Below are positions 54,049-62,900 of a stretch of 64,000 bases of DNA, one piece after another. A program made the translations under genes and the position numbers. Source of the DNA: Planctomycetaceae bacterium (GTDB lineage: Bacteria; Planctomycetota; Planctomycetia; Planctomycetales; Planctomycetaceae); the NCBI GenBank assembly GCA_041398785.1, contig JAWKUA010000008.1, positions 184,001 through 248,000 of the forward strand, read 5' to 3'. Each line of letters starts with the position of its first letter. The stretch's first letter is position 1. The notes under the pieces were generated by a model. That model was given only the letters and a program-made list of their open reading frames with translations. It had not been told where the DNA came from and did no database searches.

Positions 54049-55740
54049 ATGCAGAACTCGCTCCGATTCGAATGCCGGTTGTCGTCGTACTGCTCGCCCG
54101 GAAGGCAAGCGGGAGTTTGGACGTTCGCTGCAGGAATTGCCCGAGCCGTCGTCGTGGCCAGTTTGGCGCTTTCGCTGGCACCTGGCTCGGCGAGCGGGCA
54201 GGAGTTCCCTGCCGATGAACGCCAGCCGTTGCTGCAGATTTCCGTTCGCACGTCGCTGCTGGATCAGTTGCTGAGCCGGACGATCGTGAAGCCGGGTGAC
54301 GTGACGACTCGAATCCTGGATGCCAGCGTGCGCGGAAGCCGCACGACGGAAACGGTCATTCACGTCCGCGGGCAGTCTTGCCCGGATATGGCTCAGGTTG
54401 ATCTCGTCGCATGCGGGACGGTTTCCAGTTCGACAGTCAGCGTGGCTCCGGGAGCACGAGTCGCCAGCGCCGGCAGTCACACATACGAAATCATCAAGCC
54501 CGTGTATTTCGGTGACGGAAAGCTGTTGACGCGGCCCGGACACGGATCTCTGCAGGCTCGTAACATGACGCAGTCAGTGAACAGCGTCGTTTCGGGAGTT
54601 CCGCTGGTGGGACCTCTGGGAGACCAGATTGCGTGGCGCGAAACGCTGCGGCGCAATCCGGCGGTGGAAGCCGTCATCGTGCGCCAAGTGGCTGACGAAG
54701 TGCTGCCGGAGGTCAACCGCAACGTTGATGCGGAGCTGGCGGCGGTCAACCAGAGCTGGCAGTTCGCCACTGCTCAGTTGAAGGCTTTGCTGCCGGGAGG
54801 CTCACTTCAGTGGCAGTCATCATCAACGGTGGAAAGCGTGACGATCGCACTGATCGACGTGGCAACACACGGGATCGGCGGCTCGGACGGCTTCAGCACG
54901 TTTGAACGGTCCGACAATTTCACGTTCGACGCGTCATCCGGTGCGTCCTCGGCGGAACAGGATTCCATCACGGACACCAGTGACTACGGAGTGCTCAGGG
55001 TTCCGTCGGCGTCAGAACCGGCAGCATCAGACGATGCGTCAGAAGATGTGTCGGGCGGCAGCTTCCCGGACGGTCCCGTGAATGACGAACGGAGTTCCAC
55101 GGAGTATCGGACGCTGACACCCGGACCGGAGCCGGAAGAGGATCTGGTGCTGACGCTTTCAGAAGACTTTCTGAATCGGCTGCTGGACGTACCTGCTCTT
55201 CGCGGACTGGTGCTTTCCGACGCGGCGCTGCAGCGCTTGTCAGAAAAGGTGTCAGGAACCAATACCGGCGGATCGCCCGATCCTTTGTGGTCCTTCTCCC
55301 CGGCGTCTTTACTGGCCTATCGTGACTTGCAGCCGACAATTTTTTCGGTGCAGCTTGCAGATTCGCGCCCTGTGCAGGTGGAGTTGCGTGACGGCCGCCT
55401 GACGCTGGTGTTGACGTTTCGTGTCGTGCCGAAATCGGCGAATGCGAGTGATCCCGTTCGGCTGCGGATCCCGCTGCAGGGCGTCAACGGCGGTTCCGGT
55501 GAGTGGGCGATACGAATTGAGCCGGCAAGCGTGTCGCCGACGGTGGACGGTGCTCAGGCCGCGATGTGGAGTCAACTGGTCCAGACTCAGGCGGAACAGA
55601 TTTTGCGGAATGTGCCGGCGGTCACGCTGCCTCGCCGGATGGACTTCAGCTCAGTGATATCGAACCTGCCGATGCTGGACGTGTATCGCATTCAGTCGCA
55701 CGGCGGTCAGTTGCGCGCGTCGCTGCGACGGAGCAATTAG
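54049..55740 (+). CDS. Secreted protein of unknown function
   Basis: 563 aa. A long N-terminal region with a hydrophobic core (ARAVVVASLALSLAPGSASG) suggests export. The mature protein starts QEFPADERQPLLQISVRTSL, and contains beta-rich stretches (TETVIHVRGQSCPDMAQVDL, TIALIDVATHGIGG) and a Ser/Asp-rich linker (~310-370). KVSGTNTGGSPDP (~403) derives from a palindromic element. The C-terminal ~140 residues resemble the N-terminal half (LAYRDLQPTIFSVQLAD), perhaps a duplicated domain. No known family. Start uncertain: ATG 54016 is possible. Confidence 0.7.
   Translation: MQNSLRFECRLSSYCSPGRQAGVWTFAAGIARAVVVASLALSLAPGSASGQEFPADERQPLLQISVRTSLLDQLLSRTIVKPGDVTTRILDASVRGSRTTETVIHVRGQSCPDMAQVDLVACGTVSSSTVSVAPGARVASAGSHTYEIIKPVYFGDGKLLTRPGHGSLQARNMTQSVNSVVSGVPLVGPLGDQIAWRETLRRNPAVEAVIVRQVADEVLPEVNRNVDAELAAVNQSWQFATAQLKALLPGGSLQWQSSSTVESVTIALIDVATHGIGGSDGFSTFERSDNFTFDASSGASSAEQDSITDTSDYGVLRVPSASEPAASDDASEDVSGGSFPDGPVNDERSSTEYRTLTPGPEPEEDLVLTLSEDFLNRLLDVPALRGLVLSDAALQRLSEKVSGTNTGGSPDPLWSFSPASLLAYRDLQPTIFSVQLADSRPVQVELRDGRLTLVLTFRVVPKSANASDPVRLRIPLQGVNGGSGEWAIRIEPASVSPTVDGAQAAMWSQLVQTQAEQILRNVPAVTLPRRMDFSSVISNLPMLDVYRIQSHGGQLRASLRRSN
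55244..55264 (+). repeat. Second copy of the KVSGTN palindromic arm
   Basis: AAAAGGTGTCAGGAACCAAT, plus one more A, is identical to the arm at 53386-53407. Here only one arm is clean; a degraded partner may exist near 55290 (TGGTCCTTCTCC). It is in frame, within codons for KVSGTN in the secreted protein. Confidence 0.75.
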
Positions 55741-55871
55741 CGGTTGCCGATTCGCATCAGCCCGTTTTCCTGTTGCCAGGAGCGGAGACGTCCGTGCATG
55801 TCGAACGGCGCTGGCAGCAGTTTGGACGCGTTTTCGGCCCGCTCCCGCATGTCGCTTCGCTGGTGCGACCT

Positions 55872-55897
55872 CCTCTCCCACGCAGCGCTGGGAGAGG
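55872..55897. repeat. Hairpin between convergent genes
   Basis: CCTCTCCCA (55872-55880) and TGGGAGAGG (55889-55897) form a perfect 9-bp stem with an 8-nt loop, between the secreted protein (ends 55740) and the convergent sulfatase (ends 55970). There is no T-run on either side, so a REP-type element or weak bidirectional terminator is possible. Confidence 0.6.
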
Positions 55898-55969
55898 TGA
55901 ATGCTCTTCGGCGTTCGCGTGGTATGCACGACATCGAAACGAGCGTGTCGTCGGCACTGCATCGGATTC

Positions 55970-57358
55970 CTATTTCACGAGCTGGTTTTCGACTGGTTCG
56001 ATCGATGCTTCATGTTCGGATTTCAGTCCGCGGATGGCGTTGACGACGTCCGGATGATCGGCGGCGATGTCGTATTGTTCGCCCGGATCGTGGCCGAGAT
56101 GGTACAGCAGCGGCGGGTCGTGGACTTCGGCTTGCTGCTGGCCGACGTATGACGTCTTCGTTTTGAAGTGGGCTTTGTGCATGCCGCTGCGGACCGCATA
56201 GCATTCTTCGCCGTGGTAGTAGAACATGGCGGATCGCGGGCTGGGTTCGCGCTCGAACAGAACGGGCGACAGGTCGTAGCCGTCCAGAACACGGTCGGCT
56301 GGCGGGTCGACACCGGTGATGGCGGCGATGGTGGGCAACAGATCGAGCGTGCTGCCCATTTCGCGCACCACGGCGGGTTCAATTCGACCGGGCCACCAGA
56401 AAATCGTCGGTTCGCGCATGCCGCCTTCCCAGGTGGAGCCCTTGCCGTCGCGCAGCAGTCCGGCGGATCCGCCGTGGTCGTCGAACGCCAGCCACGGGCC
56501 ATTATCGGATGTAAAGACGACCAGCGTGTTGTCCGCCAGTCCTTCGTTGCGCAGGGTCGAGAGAATGCGGCCGACGGACCAGTCGATTTCCTCCACCACA
56601 TCGCCGTACAGACCTCGCTGACTAACGTTGGTGAAGTCCTCGGATACAAACAGCGGAACGTGCGGCAGGTTGTGTGCCAGATAGATGAAGAACGGCCGGT
56701 CCTTGCTTTCCTGAATGAGCTTCACCGCTTCTTCCGTGTACCGCCTGGTGATTGTGTGCTGGTTGGCCGGCCGTTCCATTTCGTTCGTGTTTCGCAGCAG
56801 CGGGACATTGAAGTATTCGACTTTCGGATTCCAGAACCGGTCGCGGCCCTTCGGAGCGTCAGCGATGACGTCCATGTCGTTGGAATAGGGAATTCCAAAG
56901 TAGCTGTCATATCCGTGAGCGGTCGGCAGATACTGCGGCAGGTGGCCCAGGTGCCATTTGCCGATGGCATGAGTGGCATAGTTTTTCTGCTTCAGCATCT
57001 TTGCAATGGTCAATTCTGACGCCGGCAGGCCGCCTTTGGAATCCGGGAACAGCACGCGCCGCTTGTCGGAACACATTCCGCTGCGAATCGGATAGCGTCC
57101 GGTCTGCAACGCCGCGCGGCTGGGAGTGCAGACGCAGGCGGCCACGTAGAAGCTGGTCCACTTCTGACCTTCGGCGGCCATTTGGTCCAGGTTGGGCGTC
57201 GCGATTGTCGGGTGCCCGAAGCAGCCGAGATCTCCGTAACCAAGGTCATCGCAGAAGATGACAACCACATTGGGGTCGGCTGCGCGAAGACCGGCGGTGT
57301 TTGCGAACGGCAGCGTCAGCACGGTGGCCAGAACTGTGAGGAGCTGTCTTCGGAACAT
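55970..57358 (-). CDS. Secreted sulfatase (formylglycine type)
   Basis: 462 aa. A signal peptide (MFRRQLLTVLATVLTLPFAN) is followed by VVVIFCDDLGYGDLGC (metal-binding Asp pair). The formylglycine site is Cys77 in VCTPSRAALQTGRY. Other active-site motifs: HAIGKWHLGH, TSDNGPWLAFDDHGG, GSTWEGGMREPTIFWWPG. Arylsulfatase/N-acetylgalactosamine-sulfatase-like. ATG 57358 is chosen for the signal peptide; the long open frame upstream looks non-coding. Acts on sulfated glycans outside the cytoplasm. Confidence 0.93.
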   Translation of the reverse strand: MFRRQLLTVLATVLTLPFANTAGLRAADPNVVVIFCDDLGYGDLGCFGHPTIATPNLDQMAAEGQKWTSFYVAACVCTPSRAALQTGRYPIRSGMCSDKRRVLFPDSKGGLPASELTIAKMLKQKNYATHAIGKWHLGHLPQYLPTAHGYDSYFGIPYSNDMDVIADAPKGRDRFWNPKVEYFNVPLLRNTNEMERPANQHTITRRYTEEAVKLIQESKDRPFFIYLAHNLPHVPLFVSEDFTNVSQRGLYGDVVEEIDWSVGRILSTLRNEGLADNTLVVFTSDNGPWLAFDDHGGSAGLLRDGKGSTWEGGMREPTIFWWPGRIEPAVVREMGSTLDLLPTIAAITGVDPPADRVLDGYDLSPVLFEREPSPRSAMFYYHGEECYAVRSGMHKAHFKTKTSYVGQQQAEVHDPPLLYHLGHDPGEQYDIAADHPDVVNAIRGLKSEHEASIEPVENQLVK

Positions 57359-57517
57359 CGGAGATTCTCGCATCGTGTGAAGTGAACTCAGCGGCAACGG
57401 TGACTTGCAGATGATGGCGTCGGATCGCCAGACTTCAAGGCCAGGCGAGGAGCTGACGGAACCGCACGCAGAAGACCCCGCGCTGTAGAATCCGTGAAAC
57501 CGGTGAGAATTCCATCC

Positions 57518-57838
57518 ATGAACGCCAGTCGCAGGGAAAAGCTTCAGTCCATGCTGGCCGACGATCCTGACGATCAAATGCTGCGCTACATGCTGGCGAC
57601 GGAACTGGACCGCGACGGCGATCACGACGAAAGCCTGACGCTGTACCGCAGTCTGATGGATGACTCGTCGCCGTATGTTCCCGCGTTTCTGATGGCCGGC
57701 CAGCAGTTGGCTCGGCTGGGCCGCATCGATGATGCTCGTGCGACGTATCAGCGCGGAATCACGGAAGCGAACCGGACCGGCGACGAACACGCGGCGGGCG
57801 AGATGGCGGAATTCCTGCGGGAGCTTCGTCACGCTTGA
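57518..57838 (+). CDS. Small TPR-like protein
   Basis: 106 aa. Two or three degenerate TPR helices: DDQMLRYMLATELDRDGDHDESLTLYRSL and PAFLMAGQQLARLGRIDDARATYQRG. No signal peptide. ATG 57518 is chosen over GTG 57494; GGTGAG lies 10 nt upstream. Probably a protein-interaction adaptor. Confidence 0.75.
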   Translation: MNASRREKLQSMLADDPDDQMLRYMLATELDRDGDHDESLTLYRSLMDDSSPYVPAFLMAGQQLARLGRIDDARATYQRGITEANRTGDEHAAGEMAEFLRELRHA

Positions 57839-58001
57839 AGCCGGCGCGTAAGCCGAGCCGGGCCTGCGCGACGGTGATCGCGGAGAGTTTCCCCGAGTCG
57901 AGCGACGGCAGATTCCGGACAGCGACGGTTTGTCGCCGTTTGTTCCGCCGATACGATGCCGGCAATACTCCGGCTCCCCTTTTTTCGACAGGTCCGCAAT
58001 C

Positions 58002-59036
58002 GTGAAAGCGCTCTTACTGACGGAATATAAACATCTGGAACTGACCGACCTTCCGACTCCGGAAATTGGGCCGGAGGACGTGCTGGTTCGTGTGCAGGCA
58101 TGCGGCATCTGCGGCAGCGACATCCATGGCTGGGACGGCAGCAGCGGGCGACGCATTCCGCCGCTGGTGATGGGACATGAAGCGGCGGGCATTGTGGCGG
58201 CGGTCGGAAGCAGTGTGACTCAGTTTACGGAAGGTGATCGGGTCACGTTTGATTCAATGGTCTCCTGCGGCAGGTGCGATTTCTGCCTGGATGGCCGGCC
58301 AAACCTCTGTGACAACCGTATGGTGCTGGGTGTTTCCTGCGGCGACTACCGGCGATACGGTGCCTTCGCCGAATACATCTCCGTGCCGCAGCGGATCACG
58401 TATCACATCCCGGATTCTCTGCCGTTTGAACATGCGGCACTGATCGAGGCGGTTTCCGTCGCGGTGCATGCAGCCAACCGTACTCCCGTGAAGATGGGAG
58501 ACACAGCGGTCGTCGTTGGCAGCGGAATGATCGGCCTGCTGGTGATTCAGACGATCCGCCTGGCGGGGTGCGGTCGAGTGATAGCGGTGGATCTCAGCGA
58601 TCAGAAACTGCAGGTCGCGAAGAAGCTGGGCGCCGACATCACGATCAACGCAGGTTCTGAAGACGTGGTAGCTCGCGTGAAGGAACTGACCGGTGGTCGC
58701 GGAGCGGATGTGGCGCTGGAAGTCGTGGGATCCACGCCGACCGTCAAAGCAGCCATCGAGAGCACTCGCAAGGGCGGCACTGTGACGCTGGTGGGCAACC
58801 TGGCTCCGAACGTCGAACTTCCGCTGCAGTCGGTCGTGACTCGTGAACTGAACGTCATCGGCAGTTGTGCTTCGAATCGGGAATATCCGGCCTGCATCTC
58901 ACTGCTGAGCAGCGGCGCGATTCGCGTCGAAGACATGATTACGGCGAAGGCTCCGCTGGAAGACGGTCCGGCGTGGTTTGACCGGCTCTACAGTGGCGAA
59001 CCTGGTGCGATGAAAGTTCTGCTGTGTCCTTCGTGA
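58002..59036 (+). CDS. Zinc-dependent medium-chain alcohol/polyol dehydrogenase
   Basis: 344 aa from GTG 58002. Catalytic zinc: Cys37 in CGICGSD, then GHE. Structural zinc: four Cys in CGRCDFCLDGRPNLC. NAD-binding: VVVGSGMIGLLVIQ, then AVDLSDQKLQVAKKLGAD. Resembles galactitol-1-phosphate or sorbitol dehydrogenases; the exact polyol is not determined. The stop overlaps the next gene's GTG (GTGA), so both are co-translated. Confidence 0.9.
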   Translation: MKALLLTEYKHLELTDLPTPEIGPEDVLVRVQACGICGSDIHGWDGSSGRRIPPLVMGHEAAGIVAAVGSSVTQFTEGDRVTFDSMVSCGRCDFCLDGRPNLCDNRMVLGVSCGDYRRYGAFAEYISVPQRITYHIPDSLPFEHAALIEAVSVAVHAANRTPVKMGDTAVVVGSGMIGLLVIQTIRLAGCGRVIAVDLSDQKLQVAKKLGADITINAGSEDVVARVKELTGGRGADVALEVVGSTPTVKAAIESTRKGGTVTLVGNLAPNVELPLQSVVTRELNVIGSCASNREYPACISLLSSGAIRVEDMITAKAPLEDGPAWFDRLYSGEPGAMKVLLCPS

Positions 59037-59908
59037 CAGCGTCTCGTATTCACGCTTCAGTGGTTGTCGGCGTCTTGCTGGCGTCGGCCGGTTGCGATTT
59101 CCGGGAAGCCACCGAGCCGCGGTCGTCGCCACAACAGCCCGCGGCGAATGCGGTCGCAGCGGCATCAGAATCTGTGCTGCCCGCGGCAGCATTGAACGAT
59201 GGTCCGCCGCCGGTCGTCCGCTGGGAAACCGTGGACGAACTGCCACGGGAGCTGGCGATTTTTCGCCATGTCTTCTGGGAGCCGGACGACACTCGGAGCC
59301 TGCGGCAACTGATCCGTGCGACCGACATGGTGAAGGGAAAGCGGGTCCTTGAAATTGGAACCGGTTCCGGTCTGATTTCGCTGTGCTGCCTGCAGGCGGG
59401 AGCCGCGCATGTCCTGGCGACCGACATCAATCCGTTCGCCATGAAGAATTCGGCGTTCAACGCGGAACTGCTTGGATTCACCGAGCGATTTGAGGTGCGA
59501 CTGGTACCTCAGAGAAGCCCCGATGCATGGTCGGTGATCCGCGAACAGGAGCGGTTCGATCTGATCATTTCCAATCCGCCGTGGGAAAACGACAAGCCCG
59601 TGACTCTGGCGGAGTTTGCCTTGTATGACCCGGAGTTTCAGCTCATGAAGTCGCTGCTGGACGGACTTCCGGATCGGCTGAATCCGGGCGGTCGAGCGCT
59701 GCTGGCGTATGGATGCGTCACGGCAATTCGCAGGCTGCAGGAACTGGCGGCCGAACGAAATCTGGCCCTGCGGATTCTGGACGACCGCTTACTGGACCAA
59801 TTGGATGAAGTCTTCCTGCCGGGGATGCTGCTGGAAATCACGCTTCCGGAAACGACCCGCCATGAATCGCCGACCGCTGGCGACGGGGGATCGTCTGCCG
59901 AACGGTGA
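59033..59908 (+). CDS. SAM-dependent methyltransferase with a lipoprotein signal
   Basis: 291 aa from GTG 59033, which overlaps the dehydrogenase stop (GTG 59024 is possible). The N-terminus VVVGVLLASAGC ends in a lipobox, predicting export and lipidation. The rest is a class I methyltransferase: RVLEIGTGSGLISLCCLQAG, LATDINPFAMKNSAF, IISNPPWENDKP (HemK/PrmA-like NPPW). Lipid-anchored methyltransferases are rare, since SAM is cytoplasmic. Either the signal is misleading or the start is wrong. Confidence 0.8.
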   Translation: MTASRIHASVVVGVLLASAGCDFREATEPRSSPQQPAANAVAAASESVLPAAALNDGPPPVVRWETVDELPRELAIFRHVFWEPDDTRSLRQLIRATDMVKGKRVLEIGTGSGLISLCCLQAGAAHVLATDINPFAMKNSAFNAELLGFTERFEVRLVPQRSPDAWSVIREQERFDLIISNPPWENDKPVTLAEFALYDPEFQLMKSLLDGLPDRLNPGGRALLAYGCVTAIRRLQELAAERNLALRILDDRLLDQLDEVFLPGMLLEITLPETTRHESPTAGDGGSSAER

Positions 59909-59917
59909 CGTTCGCGA

Positions 59918-62900
59918 CTAATCGGTGTCTCCCGGCTGGCCTTTCACGTCCGGGGTCTTGATCGACGATGTGCCTTTTGGCTCAAGCCTGACCTGGTTGC
60001 CATACACTTCAATATTCAGAGCGTGGTGGCGATCCGTGCTGACCCATGCGGCGGCGATGTTGAATCGAGTCGGAATGACGCCGTCGAAGAGTCTGGAACC
60101 GCTCATCTTTCGGATCCCGCGAAATCCGGTTCCGGAGAACTGCCGCTGAGGCAGCGGTCCGGGCGTGTCTTCGTTGTGAACAATGACAATCACCGGAAGT
60201 CCGGGTTGATCGGTGGCGACAACGCCGCTGGTGTTTTCGTCGACCACCCAGCGGACGGTGCCGGACTGCCGATCGACGGCGCGGATACCGCCTGCGAATG
60301 ACTCCCCGCGCTGGTCAAACGGCTGTCGAAGACGCCGCACATTTCCGGTCGGACTATTCGTGACGTACCACGTCAGCGGATCGGCGACCACAAACATTCG
60401 GTCCGCCGTCCACAGCTTTGGTGACGGATCAGCGTCGTCTTCGTCATCGGATGCCGCCTGCTGATCGGTGGGGGCAAAGGAGGCGGAGTTCCGGTCGCCG
60501 GTCTGCAGATTGATGACCTGCATTGACTGGTTGTCCGACATTCCGACGAGTGTATTGTCGTCGACAAAATGAAACTGCTGCGATTCGCTCAGCGACAGCG
60601 ATCGGTTTACGTGCTGCGTTTCCGGGTCGATCCATTCGACCAGAGGACCGTTTTTGGAGTCCGTCTTCGTGCGCCAGACCACCAGGGAGTCTCCGGCGGC
60701 GGCCATCGTGCGGACGAGAGTTTCCGCCGAAAGTTCGGACGCCACGGCAGCACCGTCGGCCAGCCGGAAGCACCAGCCATCGCGGTGGACCGCAGACGTC
60801 AGGAACAGCAGGCGTTCCGTCGCGACGGCCTGTTGAAATGGCCGGTCACAGGCCAGCGACCACAGCGACTGACCGGTCAGCAGGTTCACGACTTCCAGCT
60901 CATTGCCGAACCGAAGACACACGTGCCGCGAACCGGCAGGTATCACGGTCAGGACGCCCATCGACTGAGTTCCCGGCTGCTGTCGCTGCGAGATGTCAAA
61001 GTCGGTGAACTGGTGCTCCGCAGGGCCGACAGTAACAAGGATCCGCGACTGTCGGTTGTGAGACCGCGACCAGAGGACTCGCTGATCCAGAACGGAAATC
61101 GCCGTGATGCCCGTGTTTGTCTGCACCAACAGCACGCTGCCGCAGCGCTGAATGGATTCCACCGCACTGGTGTACCAGGAATGCACGCCAAGGCTGGCCG
61201 GGACGATCCAGTTTGCCCTGTCCGGATCGGCCACAACGGTGGCTCGCAGCCGCGAGGGTTCCGCCAAAACGGACCACTCATAATGGCGAAGAAACGGGTC
61301 GTCGGCAGAACCTGGCGAAATGTCTGATGCCGGGCCGTTGATACCTGACGGCTGAGCAAACGGCAGCATTTCGTACCGCCGGTCGGGCCATTGATTCCAT
61401 TGATCCCGGACGGCCTGCCGGAATCGCTGGCTGAGTTCGTCTCGTGTCAGCAGGCGGCTGGCGACGTCATTGTGCTCGACTGGCGAGTCCGCGGCAGGGT
61501 CGAAATCGCTAAGCGGGCGATGCCACCGTTCTGCCAGTTCCACGGCAACGCAGTTCAGCAGAAGCGACCGGGCGGCGAGCCACGTTGTCGAATCTTCCGT
61601 TGCCGATTCATCCGTCGCCGGATCCTGCCGAAGTCGAGCATGATTGTCGGAAACGAGCTTTCGGAACGCCCGCAGCGGTGCTTCCAGAAGGTCATCTGCG
61701 TCACTGGTCGATGCGTCTGGATCCGGCTGACCAGCCAGCGCCAGACTGTGAATCAGCATGTTCAGAGTCGTTTCGCCAGAACTGGCGTTATGCATTCGCT
61801 CGTGCAGCAGAGACCGGATTCCGGCGACGCGACCCAAACCGTCTGACGTCTCCGCGGTGTCATCCGAAGTCGAACTTTCACCGGTTCGACGACCGGTCGC
61901 GGCGGCGCTTGCCACCTGCAGCAACAGGTGGTCCGGCAGTTGCCGCAGTTTGGCCGCGAGCTGCGCAGACTGATCCGGTGTGGCACGTTTCACGAGATCC
62001 GACAGGTGACCGGTGGCCCACGTTGTCAGCGGAAGGTGCTGACTCAGTCCCGGAGTCGCGACCGATGGCTCGGACGTGGCTGACTTCGTTTCTGCGGGAA
62101 CATAGTCTTCGGACAGCAGCAGCGATGGTTCCAGCGTCAGGATGTTCAGCAGCGACGCGGCAGCTTCCTCGGACTGTCCGTTGCGAAGCAACTGTCGCGT
62201 CTTCAGAACATTGACCTGCAGCACCTCTTCCGGCGAAGTTGCCGTTGCCTGCAATGTGTCAAGGAAGTGTTCAGGGTCACTGACGGCCAGGCGATACCGA
62301 CATTCGAAGGTGATCCGGTGAACCTGCGGATTTCGCTGATCGGTGTCCTGAATCTGTTCGAGAATTCGCAGGGCTTCCGCCCAGTTGCCGGACGCCGACA
62401 GAGCGGTCGCCAGTTCGAGCGGATCGCGCAGGTCGGGGTTCAATTCGTGCGCGGAAAGGCGAAGCATGCGGTCCGGAGCCACGCACAACAGATCCGAACC
62501 GATGGCCACCAGATGACCCCAGCCGGGATTCGGCAAAGGCACTCGCAGGGAATCCGCCAGTGTGCCGTCAGCCAGGTTGATGATCGAAATGGAACCATTC
62601 ACCATCGGCACCAGCAGTTGCTGACCCTGGAGGATTCCACTGCCCGAAGGCAGACTTTCGACGTCCGTATTGAGCCGTTCCCAAATCGGCCGTGCTGTCG
62701 CCGGGTCGAAGTTTGTGATCGACTGTCCGGTTCCGATCACCAGGTTACCGGAATCCAGATGCAGCAGCAGGCTGGACGAATTGGCGTCGATGCGGTGTTT
62801 CAGTTCACCCGTAACGGGGTCGAAAAAACGGATGTCGTGGCTTTCACGGGGAAACACAATCAGGTGGCCGCCAGCCGGAAAAACGGGAAGCGGTGGCCAG

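Noticed and set aside
57958..57984. Weak terminator GCCGG/CCGGC with a T-run before the alcohol dehydrogenase
   Set aside because: A 5-bp stem followed by TCCCC before the T-run is too weak to claim.
55970..58192. A 740-codon sulfatase reading from 58192
   Set aside because: The first 278 residues lack domains, and overlap the TPR gene and the start of the dehydrogenase. The signal peptide begins at 57358.
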